From: JAKVCB01 sp965243695
Lineage (GTDB): Bacteria > Planctomycetota > Planctomycetia > Pirellulales > Lacipirellulaceae
DNA length: 64,000 nt
Direction of reading: 5' to 3'
Assembly: GCA_965243695.1 (NCBI GenBank)
Contig: CBDEWC010000042.1
Coordinates: 24,277-88,276, forward strand
Shown: positions 7,953-16,963 of the stretch, piece after piece
Layout: each line of letters opens with the position of its first letter
How positions within the stretch are numbered: position 1 is the first letter of the stretch
Position numbers and translations under genes: made by a program
Notes under the pieces: generated by a model
Database searches by the model: none
What the model saw: only the letters and a program-made list of their open reading frames with translations
Told to the model about the DNA's origin: nothing

Positions 7953-9695
7953 TCACGATGGCGAACCGTTTGATTTCCGGTTCCCAAACCAGACAATCAA
8001 CCCACTCACGACCAACCCAACCACCAGGTCCACCAGCAGGCCAGCCGGGCCGATCCACTGGAAGCTGACAGGGTCGCCCGCCATCACCTGCTCGACACCC
8101 GTAGTGGGATCGATCGTGGTGTGCAACTCCACACCAAACGTCTCCACTGGAATTCCAAAATTCAGGTGAACAAAAGTGACCAGGGGCCCAGAAAATGCAA
8201 TCATTCCTGACACAAGGGTTCCGCAAATAGCTCCTGCCCAAACTCCCGCAGGTCGCGCAAAGGAAACAAACAGGGCAAAGAAAAACAGTCCAAAGATAGG
8301 GGCGGTCAACAGGTTCACCGTTTTATTGGTGACAGCCGTGATGTTTCCGGGAATCAACCCCATAAAAGAACTTCCAAAGACGACCACTGCACCGATGGAA
8401 AACGCCAAGATCCTGGCGAACAGGAGGTGTCCACGTTCAGTTTTCGCGCGCCACCCAAACCGATCGAGGAAGTCGGTTGAAACAACCGCCGTGATCGAAT
8501 TGACCCCGGAATCAATGCTGGACATGGCTGCAGCAAACATGGCCGAGACGACCAACCCCGACACACCTACCGGAAGGTGGTAGGCGATAAAGCGGGGAAA
8601 GACGTCGTCCGCATTGTTGGCGATGGTCATATCTGATGGTAAAGCCTCCGGGTGGGCCTTGAAATATCCCAAAAGGGCCATCCCCACAAATCCGAGAGTG
8701 ATACCGACGATCGAACCAACAATCAGTTGTACCGCGCTGGCCCAACGGGCTGCCTTCAGATCGCGTGTTGCCATAAAACGTTGGACCGATGTCTGGTCAC
8801 CCCCTGCGGTGCAAACATACCAGACAATCGTCGAAAGAATACCGCCCAGGACCGTGACCCGAATTCCCGGATCAAACCAGGAACGTTCACTGACAGGTAA
8901 AATGGGTTGCACATCCCAGTTCGATTGCCACTGGTCGGGAAACCAACCAAAGCCCCCAAACTCGCCAGTCACCGTGTAAATCACCAGCAGGGCGCCCAGA
9001 AAAAGCAAGGCCGTCTGCATGGCATCGGTCACCACAACTGCGCGAAGCCCTCCGATTGAGGTATAAATCACCGCCACAGAACCGGTAAACAAGACGATCA
9101 GGGGAACCCACTCTTCGCCAATCCCCATCATGACTGACATTGCCTTGGCCGCCAAATACACGAGCAACGACATCCAGACAAGCCGTAGCAACAGAAACAT
9201 CGTGGCACCAAGTAGCCGAACACTCAGGCCCAGTTTTAATTCCAGCAGTTCATACGCGCTGGTTACCCTGTGTTTCATGTAGGCCGGCAACAGGCCAAAG
9301 GCGATGATGAGAAAAATTAGCGGGTAAGAGAGGTAGTTCGCCAGGATCGCCGGGCCCTTACCGACCATTTCCCCTGGCAGTGACAAATAGGAAATCGTGC
9401 TGAGCAGAGTGGCGAAAAGTGAAATGCCAATCAGGGCGGGATTCATATTCCCGCTACCAATGAAATAATCTTTCGTACTGGTCTGTTTGCGGCCAAAGTA
9501 CCAGCCAATGAGAATGGTGGTGACGGCATACAGTCCGATCAATACCCAGTCGAATATTTGAAGACCAACCCGTGGGGCCGACGTAGTAGCGGCATCCGCC
9601 GCAGGACTTGGATCTTGTCCCCATGCACAAGACGTACACACCAGGATCGCAAGACAAGCAATTGTTGCCAGCAGGTGAGATAATCGCACAGCCAT
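7953..9695 (-). CDS. Sodium:solute symporter (SSS family)
   Basis: About 580 residues from the ATG at 9695, only 2 nt after the upstream aldolase stop (TGA, 9698-9700); longer in-frame starts would overlap that gene. A short hydrophobic N terminus (signal-like, ending around CAWGQD) precedes the first core helix. Many hydrophobic helices follow with the SSS features STKDYFIGSG, LPGEMVGKGP, YTSIGGLRAVVVTDAMQT and SAMFAAAMSSIDSGVNSI. Members import sugars, sialic acid or organic acids with sodium. It lies between two aldolases and the DUF1080/oxidoreductase pair, suggesting it imports the sugar acid or keto-sugar that the operon degrades. Confidence 0.94.
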   Translation of the reverse strand: MAVRLSHLLATIACLAILVCTSCAWGQDPSPAADAATTSAPRVGLQIFDWVLIGLYAVTTILIGWYFGRKQTSTKDYFIGSGNMNPALIGISLFATLLSTISYLSLPGEMVGKGPAILANYLSYPLIFLIIAFGLLPAYMKHRVTSAYELLELKLGLSVRLLGATMFLLLRLVWMSLLVYLAAKAMSVMMGIGEEWVPLIVLFTGSVAVIYTSIGGLRAVVVTDAMQTALLFLGALLVIYTVTGEFGGFGWFPDQWQSNWDVQPILPVSERSWFDPGIRVTVLGGILSTIVWYVCTAGGDQTSVQRFMATRDLKAARWASAVQLIVGSIVGITLGFVGMALLGYFKAHPEALPSDMTIANNADDVFPRFIAYHLPVGVSGLVVSAMFAAAMSSIDSGVNSITAVVSTDFLDRFGWRAKTERGHLLFARILAFSIGAVVVFGSSFMGLIPGNITAVTNKTVNLLTAPIFGLFFFALFVSFARPAGVWAGAICGTLVSGMIAFSGPLVTFVHLNFGIPVETFGVELHTTIDPTTGVEQVMAGDPVSFQWIGPAGLLVDLVVGLVVSGLIVWFGNRKSNGSPS

Positions 9696-9697
9696 TT

Positions 9698-10447
9698 TCA
9701 GTCGCAATCGGCCGGATTTTGCAAGTTGGTCATCCATCCAAAAAACTCGCTCGCTATAGGAAGTATCTGCGCTCCTTGCGCCGATCGCTGCTGATACACA
9801 TCGGAAGTGATTGCCGGACATCCCCACGGTTTGTTGTATTTGGAGCATGCGGCCACCACAATTTCAACGGCCTCGTCCAAAGACATTTCCAAGGTTTGAC
9901 GCAGGCGAAGTCCAAGATCACCTGGCCCTACAAAAATCGCATCGACCCCCTCCACCGCGGCGATCGATTCGACATTGTGAACCGCCTCGGAGGTTTCAAT
10001 CTGGACGACAAGGAAAGTCTCCCGATTCGCCCAGGCTACGTACTCATCTGGATCGTGGGTGCTGAAGTCGGAATCGAGACCGGCATTATCAATGCCGCGG
10101 TCACCCAACGGGGGAAACTTGGCGACCATCACCAACTCTTTGGCTTCTTCGGCGTTTGCAACCTGGGGAATCATTATCCCCGCAGCTCCATCCTCAAGAT
10201 ACCGCCCGATAGGTGTTTTTTCTTTGGTTGGCGGACGCACCATGATGTCGATGTCAAAAAGATGCGCAAAGGCAAAGAGTGCTTGCGTTTCCTTGGTCGA
10301 CATCTCGCGGTGTTCCAGATCAAGCCAAACGCAGTCAAAATTATTTTTGGCCGCGTGGCATATGAAAGCGGGAATGTAATGGCCGAGCGCGGCCATCCGA
10401 ACCATTTTATTTTCGCGAATCCGCTGTAACGTTTTACTTTTCCTCAT
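9698..10447 (-). CDS. HpcH/HpaI aldolase family protein, copy A
   Basis: About 249 residues from ATG 10447, chosen because the paralogue downstream of 11475 starts at the same MRKSKTL; a start at 10459 is also open. Class II pyruvate-dependent aldolase features: DCVWLDLEHREMS, IMVRPP, GRYLEDGAAGIMIPQVANAEEA, metal ligands in VQIETSEAV (Glu) and FVGPGDLGL (Asp). These enzymes split 2-keto-3-deoxy sugar acids into pyruvate and an aldehyde. It differs most from its neighbour at the C-terminal end. Stop codon and symporter start are 2 nt apart, so coupled expression is likely. Confidence 0.93.
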   Translation of the reverse strand: MRKSKTLQRIRENKMVRMAALGHYIPAFICHAAKNNFDCVWLDLEHREMSTKETQALFAFAHLFDIDIMVRPPTKEKTPIGRYLEDGAAGIMIPQVANAEEAKELVMVAKFPPLGDRGIDNAGLDSDFSTHDPDEYVAWANRETFLVVQIETSEAVHNVESIAAVEGVDAIFVGPGDLGLRLRQTLEMSLDEAVEIVVAACSKYNKPWGCPAITSDVYQQRSAQGAQILPIASEFFGWMTNLQNPADCD

Positions 10448-10746
10448 GAATTCAAGCACCTTTGCGAGTTGGCCTGTTAACGGCTCGGTCGATCGAAACC
10501 AAACAACCGCTTGGTTTTAAAGAGTCCCAGATGATCGCCGCGGTAAGACACAAATTGTAACTTTGACGTCGCCAACCGTCGACCGTACTCTTTCCAGAGA
10601 AGATCCTGGCTTTCCGGAGACGATCCTGGCGTTGGGGACAGCAGGTGAAGGAGAATGCTCTCCTTCAACCTATCCGATCCCTGCCAGGCGGATCGGTTCC
10701 ATGGTTCCATCGCCAAACCCACGGCGCAGGCGGTCCACAGCGGAGA

Positions 10747-11475
10747 TTACCGCCCGGTTGTCGCCATATCAATCGCTTTTGCCGCAGCAAGCAGACGTGC
10801 CCCCTGGCCCGAGCGTTTTTGCAATTCCTCAGCTTGGTATGCCGGACACCCCCAAGGTTTGTCATATTTCCTACAGGCTTCAATCACCCTCTCGAAAGCT
10901 TTTTCCAGCGGCATTTCTCCAGATTGTCGCAACCGCAGGCCCAGGTCAGCGGGACCTACAAAAATTCCATCCACCCCTTCCACTGCCACGATCGACTCGA
11001 TGTTGCGGACTGCTTCGGGAGTTTCAATTTGCAACACCAGGAACGTTTCACGGTTCGCCCAGGCCACATATTCGTCTGGATCGTGGGTGCTGAAGTCGGA
11101 ATCAAGACCCGCATTGTCGATACCGCGGTCTCCTATGGGAGGAAACTTCGCAGCCATGACAAGCTCCTGAGCCTCTTCCGCATTGGCAACCTGAGGGATC
11201 ATCAATCCCGTAGCCCCATCTTCCAGATACCGGCCCAGTGGAGTTTTTTCTTTCGACGGCGGACGGACCATAAAGTCAATGTCGAAAAGGTGCGCATAGG
11301 CGAGCAGCGCCTGCACCTCTTTGGTCGACATTTCGCGATGTTCCAGGTCGAGCCAGATGCAATCCTGCCCGGCTCTTGCTGCATGAAATACGTAAGCAGG
11401 AATGTAATGCCCAAGTACTGCGATCCGTGCAATCTGATTGTTACGGGTCCGTTCCAAAGTCTTACTTTTTCTCAT
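10747..11475 (-). CDS. HpcH/HpaI aldolase family protein, copy B
   Basis: A 242-residue paralogue of the aldolase at 9698-10447, about three quarters identical by eye, with the same DLEHREMSTKE, VRPPSKEKTPLGRYLEDGA, QIETPEAV (metal Glu) and GPADLGL (metal Asp). Residues 110-140 (KFPPIGDRGIDNAGLDSDFSTHDPDEYVAWANRE) are nearly invariant between the two. It is the probable first gene of the minus-strand operon ending at 5781. About 300 nt without recognised coding separate it from copy A. The two may have different aldehyde preferences or form mixed oligomers. Confidence 0.92.
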   Translation of the reverse strand: MRKSKTLERTRNNQIARIAVLGHYIPAYVFHAARAGQDCIWLDLEHREMSTKEVQALLAYAHLFDIDFMVRPPSKEKTPLGRYLEDGATGLMIPQVANAEEAQELVMAAKFPPIGDRGIDNAGLDSDFSTHDPDEYVAWANRETFLVLQIETPEAVRNIESIVAVEGVDGIFVGPADLGLRLRQSGEMPLEKAFERVIEACRKYDKPWGCPAYQAEELQKRSGQGARLLAAAKAIDMATTGR

Positions 11476-11814
11476 GAATTCAGTTGCCTTTCAGCGTCCA
11501 CGGTTAAATGTCGGGGCCCACAAAGACCAATAGATCAATACTTACCGGTGTTTTCAAACTGGCATTCTATCTTTGCCAGGCTCGACCGTCGACATTGGGT
11601 GTTTCAGAAAGGGGCGATTGCACCGAAAACAAGAATGACCTTCCTTAAGAGCACCCCCCAGATTGCACCGGCAAATCGCTACCCCGCAACGTCCATCACT
11701 TTTTAGCAGGCCAGCCGACCAATCAGGACTTGACGCAGAGGTTCCTACTCGGAGACAACAAAAGAGCGCCAGACCCTATACTGGCGACTGAAGAACCGCA
11801 AAAGGAGCATAAGT
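11476..11814. other. Divergent intergenic region
   Basis: About 340 nt between the aldolase operon (minus) and the DUF420 gene (plus). It should hold both promoters; I see no convincing -35/-10 pair or operator. Confidence 0.4.
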
Positions 11815-12315
11815 GTGGATTATTCCGGGGTGAATGGGTTCCTGGGCACACGCGCATCGGTCATGGTCGATGTGGTGGTGGTTGCGATGATCGGTGTGCT
11901 GGTTGTCATGGCCTGGAGTATTTTCCAGGTCAAGTATCGCCGACGTTTCCTGCTCCACAAAAGATTGCAGCTGACCCTGGGAGTGACGTTGGCATGTGTC
12001 CTGTTGTTCTTTGAGGTCGACCTGCGGCTTTTGAGTCCCTGGCGCGAACGGGCCCTTGCATCGCCTCACTACCACGAAGCCTGGTTTGTGGGGGCTGTTT
12101 CCTGGTCCCTGGCGATCCACCTGGTGTTTGCGGTGTCGACGGCCCTGCTTTGGGCCTTTGTGATTGTCATGGCCCTGCGCCGGTTCCCAGTGCCACCTGA
12201 GCCAACCGATTACAGCCCGCAACACATTTTTTGGGCCCGCCTGGCTGCGATCGACATGGTGCTTACCACCCTTTCAGGATGGATCTTCTACTGGCTTGCG
12301 TTTGTGGCAAGCTGA
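11815..12315 (+). CDS. DUF420 family membrane protein
   Basis: A 166-residue integral membrane protein with four hydrophobic helices at about residues 17-37, 52-72, 92-116 and 143-163. Histidines fit the DUF420 pattern (LHKRLQLTLG after helix 1, YHEAWFVGAVSWSLAIHLVFA before helix 3), and HIFWARLAAIDMVLTTLSGWIFYW closes the protein. DUF420 proteins often occur near cytochrome oxidase genes; here no such neighbours exist. The start is GTG at 11815, backed by AAGGAG 5 to 6 nt upstream. It converges with the oxidoreductase gene ending at 12353. Confidence 0.88.
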   Translation: MDYSGVNGFLGTRASVMVDVVVVAMIGVLVVMAWSIFQVKYRRRFLLHKRLQLTLGVTLACVLLFFEVDLRLLSPWRERALASPHYHEAWFVGAVSWSLAIHLVFAVSTALLWAFVIVMALRRFPVPPEPTDYSPQHIFWARLAAIDMVLTTLSGWIFYWLAFVAS

Positions 12316-12352
12316 CCTCACCGTCCCAACAACTGCCGTTGCTTCCCCGTGA

Positions 12353-13360
12353 CTAGCCAACGGCTTCCCACGCTCCTGAATCGGCCGAGCGAAAAATTGC
12401 TTCGATGACGGCCATGTTTTTGACGGCATCTTCCAGGGGAGTTGGAACCTCGGTTTGCTCGAGGATTGCCTGGGAAAACAAATCGCCCTGAATGCCATAT
12501 TGGTCACAGGTTGCAAACTCGAGTACTTCGATTCCCTCGCCGAAAACATCTCCCTGAGCATCGACCAGAATGCGACACGGCTGATCATTGGGCGAGTTAA
12601 ACGGAATCACCACCTCGATTCTTCCCTCCGTTCCCAAAAAATGCATTCGCTGATAAGGAACCATTTGTGTGCTGCAAGTGAAAATTACCTGGGCGGTGGG
12701 AAAATCGAGCATGGCTGAAGCCAAACGGTCGACCCCTAACTCCGGATCACGCTCCACCAGACCAACCACGCGGGTTGGTTCTTCATTGAAGACAAACCGC
12801 GCGGTCGTAATGGGATAACATCCGATATCCATCAATCCGCCCCCGCCATATTCGACCCGACTGCGAACATTTTCTGGGTCGTTGTTGAAGTAGCTGAAGT
12901 GGCCCAAGACCGATCGAAGCTCGCCGATCCTGCCAGAATCGATAAGTTCTTTGACGCCCAGCCATTGCGGATGCGTACGGACCATAAAAGCTTCTTCGAT
13001 CTTTACGCCCGTGCGGTCTCGCACGGCCACCAATTGCCTGGCCTCGGCCACGCTCAGGGCGATTGGTTTTTCACACAACACGTGTTTACCCGCTTCGGCA
13101 GCCCGAATGCTCCAGGGAACGTGAAGATGGTTGGGCAGTGGATTATAAATCGCTTCGATTTCGGGATCTGCAAGCAATTCTTCGTACGACCCGTAGGCCT
13201 TGCCAATCCCAAGATCTTGAGCCGCCGCCTCGGCTCGGCCCAGATCGCGCGACGCGATGGCAACGATGTCGCAAAATTCGGAATTCTGCATCGGAGGAAT
13301 AACTTTGGCGACCGCAATGTTCGCAACCCCCAACACTCCCCATTTCACTTTCTTGGCCAT
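12353..13360 (-). CDS. Cytoplasmic Gfo/Idh/MocA family oxidoreductase
   Basis: A 335-residue NAD(P)-dependent sugar dehydrogenase-like protein without an export signal. Residues 5-15 are the Rossmann start (VKWGVLGVANIA); CEKPIALSVAEA near residue 95 is the family EKP motif; IEEAFMVRTHPQW and GGGLMDIGCYPITTARFVF lie in the second domain. A GGAG sequence 12 nt upstream supports the start. Close relatives include trans-dihydrobenzenediol and 1,5-anhydrofructose reductase-like enzymes; substrate is unknown. It stands alone, separated from the aldolase operon by the oppositely oriented DUF420 gene. Confidence 0.93.
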   Translation of the reverse strand: MAKKVKWGVLGVANIAVAKVIPPMQNSEFCDIVAIASRDLGRAEAAAQDLGIGKAYGSYEELLADPEIEAIYNPLPNHLHVPWSIRAAEAGKHVLCEKPIALSVAEARQLVAVRDRTGVKIEEAFMVRTHPQWLGVKELIDSGRIGELRSVLGHFSYFNNDPENVRSRVEYGGGGLMDIGCYPITTARFVFNEEPTRVVGLVERDPELGVDRLASAMLDFPTAQVIFTCSTQMVPYQRMHFLGTEGRIEVVIPFNSPNDQPCRILVDAQGDVFGEGIEVLEFATCDQYGIQGDLFSQAILEQTEVPTPLEDAVKNMAVIEAIFRSADSGAWEAVG

Positions 13361-13936
13361 GACGTATCTTGACTCCTTAATGGACAGCTTGGCAGCGATT
13401 CAAGAAATTTATGACGGTCAACAATGACGCAAACCAGTTTCGATTGGCGTGCCTGCCCTCAACTCGGCCTGGCACAGCCAGTGGTGGTCCCGCCACCACA
13501 TGCTTCAGCGGCCCCGAAAACAAACCACGAAAACAAACCACACTGGGCAACAATCTACCAAATCCCCTCCAACAAAACTATCGCCTGCTGCCCGGAGCGG
13601 CTCTTGATTGACACCAAAGCGAACTGAATACCCCGAGTTGGCCCAGGTAACTGCCTAGCCCGTTTTCAGGATCGACCGCCTCGTAGAAATACAAGAAAAG
13701 AGGTTGGCACACCGCCGGATTTCCATACCAGGTTCAGGGATTTTTTCAGATGCGCCCGCAGCAAACTTTAAGGATTCGCACTATGCCAAAAGAAAACGTA
13801 GGTGAACGACGTCAAGCCAGGCACTCTTCGCAGTTCCGGCCCCAAAGCAACGTCCAAAAAATCGGCTACGCAAAGTCATAATGCGATTCCCGTATTGCTC
13901 CTTCTCAATAGGCTAAACGGGCTAAACCTTTCCGCA
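13361..13936. other. Intergenic region without a recognised gene
   Basis: About 575 nt between the oxidoreductase and a DUF1559 gene. Frames here are short and have no family signature. Confidence 0.45.
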
Positions 13937-14911
13937 TTACAGATCCGCGTCAATCACCTCTCCATCACTAATCGCGGCCAACCTTCCCAGTATCGCCTCG
14001 TTGATGCTGTGCTGAACGGGAACGACGTGACCGTCGAGAAAAACAAAATGACTTACCGTGTCATGCTCGCTGCCGAATTTTTCGCGAGACGGATCGTTCT
14101 CACCATCTGCCATTCCGTTCTGTACCGTAGCAAATATCGTGAAAGGACAGTCGCCGGCAAAAATGGCCGTGTCACCCTGGGTGTAATCGGCTTGAGAAGG
14201 CTTGGAACTGTCGACCGGAGGGATATGCTTTTCACCAATCGCAATCGTCTTCGACAATCCGTCTTGTACTTGCCTGGCACTACATCGCGAGTACGTATGA
14301 ATCGGACCGGCAGTCGCGCGAAAATCACTATCCACCTTGGCTGCGTTGGAGTTCTCGTCCGCCGTATGCCGAAGACCAAAAGTCAGGGAACCCCTCCCCA
14401 CGTTGGCTGCATAGTCACCTCCTGCGGAAACTCCCACCACGACCGGGGGACCATCGTTGTTGTCAAAGTCGCGGTCGGCAACCGGACTGCGGCGGCTTGG
14501 ACAGAAAAAAGGCTCAACTGGAGTACGCATGGCAACCGTATTTGCCACGTCATCGACCCGCTCGAGTCGATTGTGGCTTTTGTATTGATCGTCCTGTTCA
14601 ATGAATGGTAACAGCCTGAATGCCCACGAAACACCAAACTGGTCCGACCGTTCCCGCCCCATTGGAAAACGCCTGGAAACGTCGTGATAATTATGTGTTG
14701 CAAGCCCTAGCTGCTTCAGGTTGTTGACACACCCATTGCGCCGAGCCGCCTCGCGGGCTGCCTGTACAGCAGGCAGCATGAGCCCAATAAGGATGCCGAT
14801 GATCGCAATGACCACCAAAAGTTCAACCAGCGTAAAACCAGTCGACTGGGAAAATCTGGTGCGGCTCTGAGATGGACAATGTTGGATCGAAACACGAGAG
14901 CGGTGATTCAT
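13937..14911 (-). CDS. DUF1559 domain protein with prepilin-type N terminus
   Basis: A 324-residue planctomycete DUF1559 (SBP_bac_10) protein. The type IV pilin-like cleavage motif GFTLVELLVVIAIIGILIGLMLPAVQAARE is at about residues 25-53, with the polar 24-residue leader before it. The DUF1559 core follows: RRNGCVNNLKQLGLATHNYHD, FFCPSRRSP and the C-terminal HxxxxFLDGHV (HFVFLDGHVVPVQHSINE). Such proteins are expected to be cleaved by prepilin peptidase and form pseudopili or surface fibres; planctomycete genomes carry many copies. No pilus assembly gene is adjacent. Confidence 0.93.
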   Translation of the reverse strand: MNHRSRVSIQHCPSQSRTRFSQSTGFTLVELLVVIAIIGILIGLMLPAVQAAREAARRNGCVNNLKQLGLATHNYHDVSRRFPMGRERSDQFGVSWAFRLLPFIEQDDQYKSHNRLERVDDVANTVAMRTPVEPFFCPSRRSPVADRDFDNNDGPPVVVGVSAGGDYAANVGRGSLTFGLRHTADENSNAAKVDSDFRATAGPIHTYSRCSARQVQDGLSKTIAIGEKHIPPVDSSKPSQADYTQGDTAIFAGDCPFTIFATVQNGMADGENDPSREKFGSEHDTVSHFVFLDGHVVPVQHSINEAILGRLAAISDGEVIDADL

Positions 14912-16292
14912 GTCTATAAAATTTGGTCCGGGGGAAGCTACGTAGCCGGCCCGTCGGTTTAACCGGAACGGTTCGTTGCAGCGGGGGGGGGGGAATTTTC
15001 TCGGTGGGAACTGGTGAATTTACCAGCGTACATGTCTCTTCTGCGGGGATGAGACCTCCCCGAACTGGGCCGGTGAGTATAAGCCCAAATCGTACTCAAG
15101 AGAAGAACCGTTAATCCCGGGCCTGGTGGTCACGGGAAGAACCATGTTTTGGTCCCACCTGACAGGTTACCAAACCGGTGTGCGAACGAAAAAGGACTAG
15201 GACGTCGCAACTTTTTTGTTTCCAGGCCTATTCCTTTCCGCTTTGAGTTGAACACAAACCTGATGGAGAGCCAAAATCCACCCTCAACAGGCTGCAAACT
15301 GGTCATGCACTTTTGTGGTCAAAGCGGTCGTCCTGGCCGGTGCTGTTGGTCGGCGCAAAAACGTGGGCTGTCGGCACGGCCCTCAGCAATACCCAAAACG
15401 GGTAACCGCAGGACTCAAGCAATCGTGCGTGGGGTCGTCAGAGTGAACGACACCGATGTGAAAAATCCCGTCACCGGCAAGAAAGTTGAACCGGTTTTGA
15501 AGTCGCATGAGAGGGTTAAAACACGACAACAAAACATAACTCACGAGGAGATGCTTCTAAAGCAATCTGGTCTTGTGGTTCTATTCACTCTCAATACCGG
15601 GACGGGAAGTTTGTTGAAAAAAATTAGCGTAGGTGAGGCTATCGCCAGGTGACGAGCGCGTCCTGCTATATCTTAACGCCATTTGCTAAATAGGCCAAAA
15701 AGATATTTGCTGCCACAGTCTCACCCTGTTGGTTCTGATACGAACCGCGCATCGATAAGGTTGTGCCTACCACTACTATGATAGTTAGAAAACAAGAAAA
15801 ATGCACGAAAAATTGGCCGCGCGGCAAGTTCCCCGGGTTCCCCGCTCTTACGGAAACGCGCATTAGTCCGGGGTTTTCCAGGGAAGACCCCTGAAATCCT
15901 CCCGTTTTATCGAAAAGCATGTCCCCAACGGCTCAAAAGTGGGGCCCTTCGGCCATTTTGCCAGCCAGGCCAATGTGTGTCCGAATAACCGCCAAGGGCC
16001 GCCGGAGGCCGGCTACTAACTTTGCCACCCGTGGCAAGCGGCGGTGTGAAACCCGCATGACCAGCTCCTGTTTAAAACGGGCAGCACAAGTCTTGAAAAA
16101 GAGGGGAAAAGTCCACACCGCACCTGTAGGACACAAAATCGAATCATGTTTTTGGGAAAAGACGCCAATAACTGAATCTCGCCGGCGAATAACCCACAGA
16201 ACCTCCCACCAGGTTCGGTGCCGGAGGATGTTCCTGAAGGTCCCAGAGGGGACTATTTTTGCCACACTCGTTATGTGAAGGAGACCGATCCG
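14912..16292. other. Long gene-poor region with an 11-G tract
   Basis: Almost 1.4 kb without a convincing gene on either strand. Candidate frames at 15149-15652, 15666-15920 and 15919-16278 have no domain features. It contains a run of eleven G at 14983-14993 and a 7-bp perfect inverted repeat at 16022-16037. It runs into truncated gene pieces at 16293 and about 16495, so it may be decayed accessory DNA. Confidence 0.5.
16022..16037. other. Inverted repeat TTGCCAC-CC-GTGGCAA
   Basis: A perfect 7-bp inverted repeat with a 2-bp centre. It could be an operator half-site pair or chance; it is about 255 nt before the truncated start at 16293. Confidence 0.3.
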
Positions 16293-16334
16293 ATGTTAAA
16301 AAAAGGCCTACTGTTGGGGATTGCGGCCGATTGA
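16293..16334 (+). pseudogene. Truncated 5' end of a small membrane or secreted protein gene
   Basis: AAGGAG at 16278-16283 sits 9 nt before ATG 16293, an excellent start signal. The frame reads MLKKGLLLGIAAD and stops at TGA 16332-16334 after 13 residues. The sequence resembles the N terminus of small planctomycete proteins that begin MLKKGLLLGG and continue with a transmembrane helix and coiled coil; that resemblance is from memory. The rest of the gene is absent. Next in the sequence is the stump of an arabinofuranosidase, so a deletion or recombination joined unrelated pieces. Confidence 0.4.
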
Positions 16335-16494
16335 CCTCCGTTGCGCGCAATACACCTGTGACGACGAGGCGATTTTACCAACTCGCGATTCAGGATCGAA
16401 AGGCGACCAGGACCCGCCGCTGCTAACCATTACCAATTTTAATGTGGGGGGTTGTCCCGAACAGGACTCGCACGGCGAAAACTCAGCGGTCCTT

Positions 16495-16791
16495 CCACAT
16501 GCAATCCCCGCACTCCACGCTTCCGCATCGCAGAGTGACAATGGCCAGATCCTGATAACGGTGTGTAATCTCGATCCAAGCTCCAATCACGAGCTGACCT
16601 GCGAGATCCGCGGTGCCGAGGTCAGAGATTTCAGCGGTCGAGTGCTGACGGCCGGGGAGATCACTGCACATCACACTTTTGATAATCCAGAGCGGGTGAT
16701 ACCTGTAGTGTTGACAAGCGCAAGGCTCCAGGGAAGTGAGCTTCAACTCCAAGTGCCAGCCAGATCGGTCATGACGGTCGAGGTGCGGTAA
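16495..16791 (+). pseudogene. C-terminal remnant of a GH51-type alpha-L-arabinofuranosidase
   Basis: About 97 residues ending at 16791 match the C-terminal beta-sandwich of family 51 arabinofuranosidases: AIPALHASASQ, then ILITVCNLDP, SGRVLTAGEITAHHTFDNPE and the end VPARSVMTVEV. The catalytic TIM barrel is missing. Codons upstream to 16321 are open but do not resemble the family (Cys- and Pro-rich). No start signal precedes the conserved part. I read it as the stump of a degraded gene. Confidence 0.7.
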
Positions 16792-16845
16792 AGGATGGCC
16801 CTGGTGATTTGGCCGACGAGAACCGTGCCTCCCTTTGCTCGATAA

Positions 16846-16885
16846 TTCTGCTATAAACACCTGACTTCTGCTATAAACACCTGCC
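16846..16885. repeat. 20-nt tandem duplication (2 copies)
   Basis: Copies at 16846-16865 and 16866-16885 (TTCTGCTATAAACACCTG core) match at 19 of 20 positions. It lies just after the arabinofuranosidase stump and before the M23-like gene. Confidence 0.85.
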
Positions 16886-16963
16886 CCGGGCCGCCACGGC
16901 TTTTCAGCCGCTTTAAGATTGCATACCCACCCCACTCCCACCAGCAAGCAGTCGGAACCTACC

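Noticed and set aside
10477..10722. 81-residue minus-strand frame between the two aldolases
   Set aside because: No similarity to anything recognised and no start signal; likely spacer between duplicated genes.
15149..15652. 167-residue plus-strand frame in the gene-poor region
   Set aside because: No domain, no signal, Arg/Ser-rich composition and no ribosome site.
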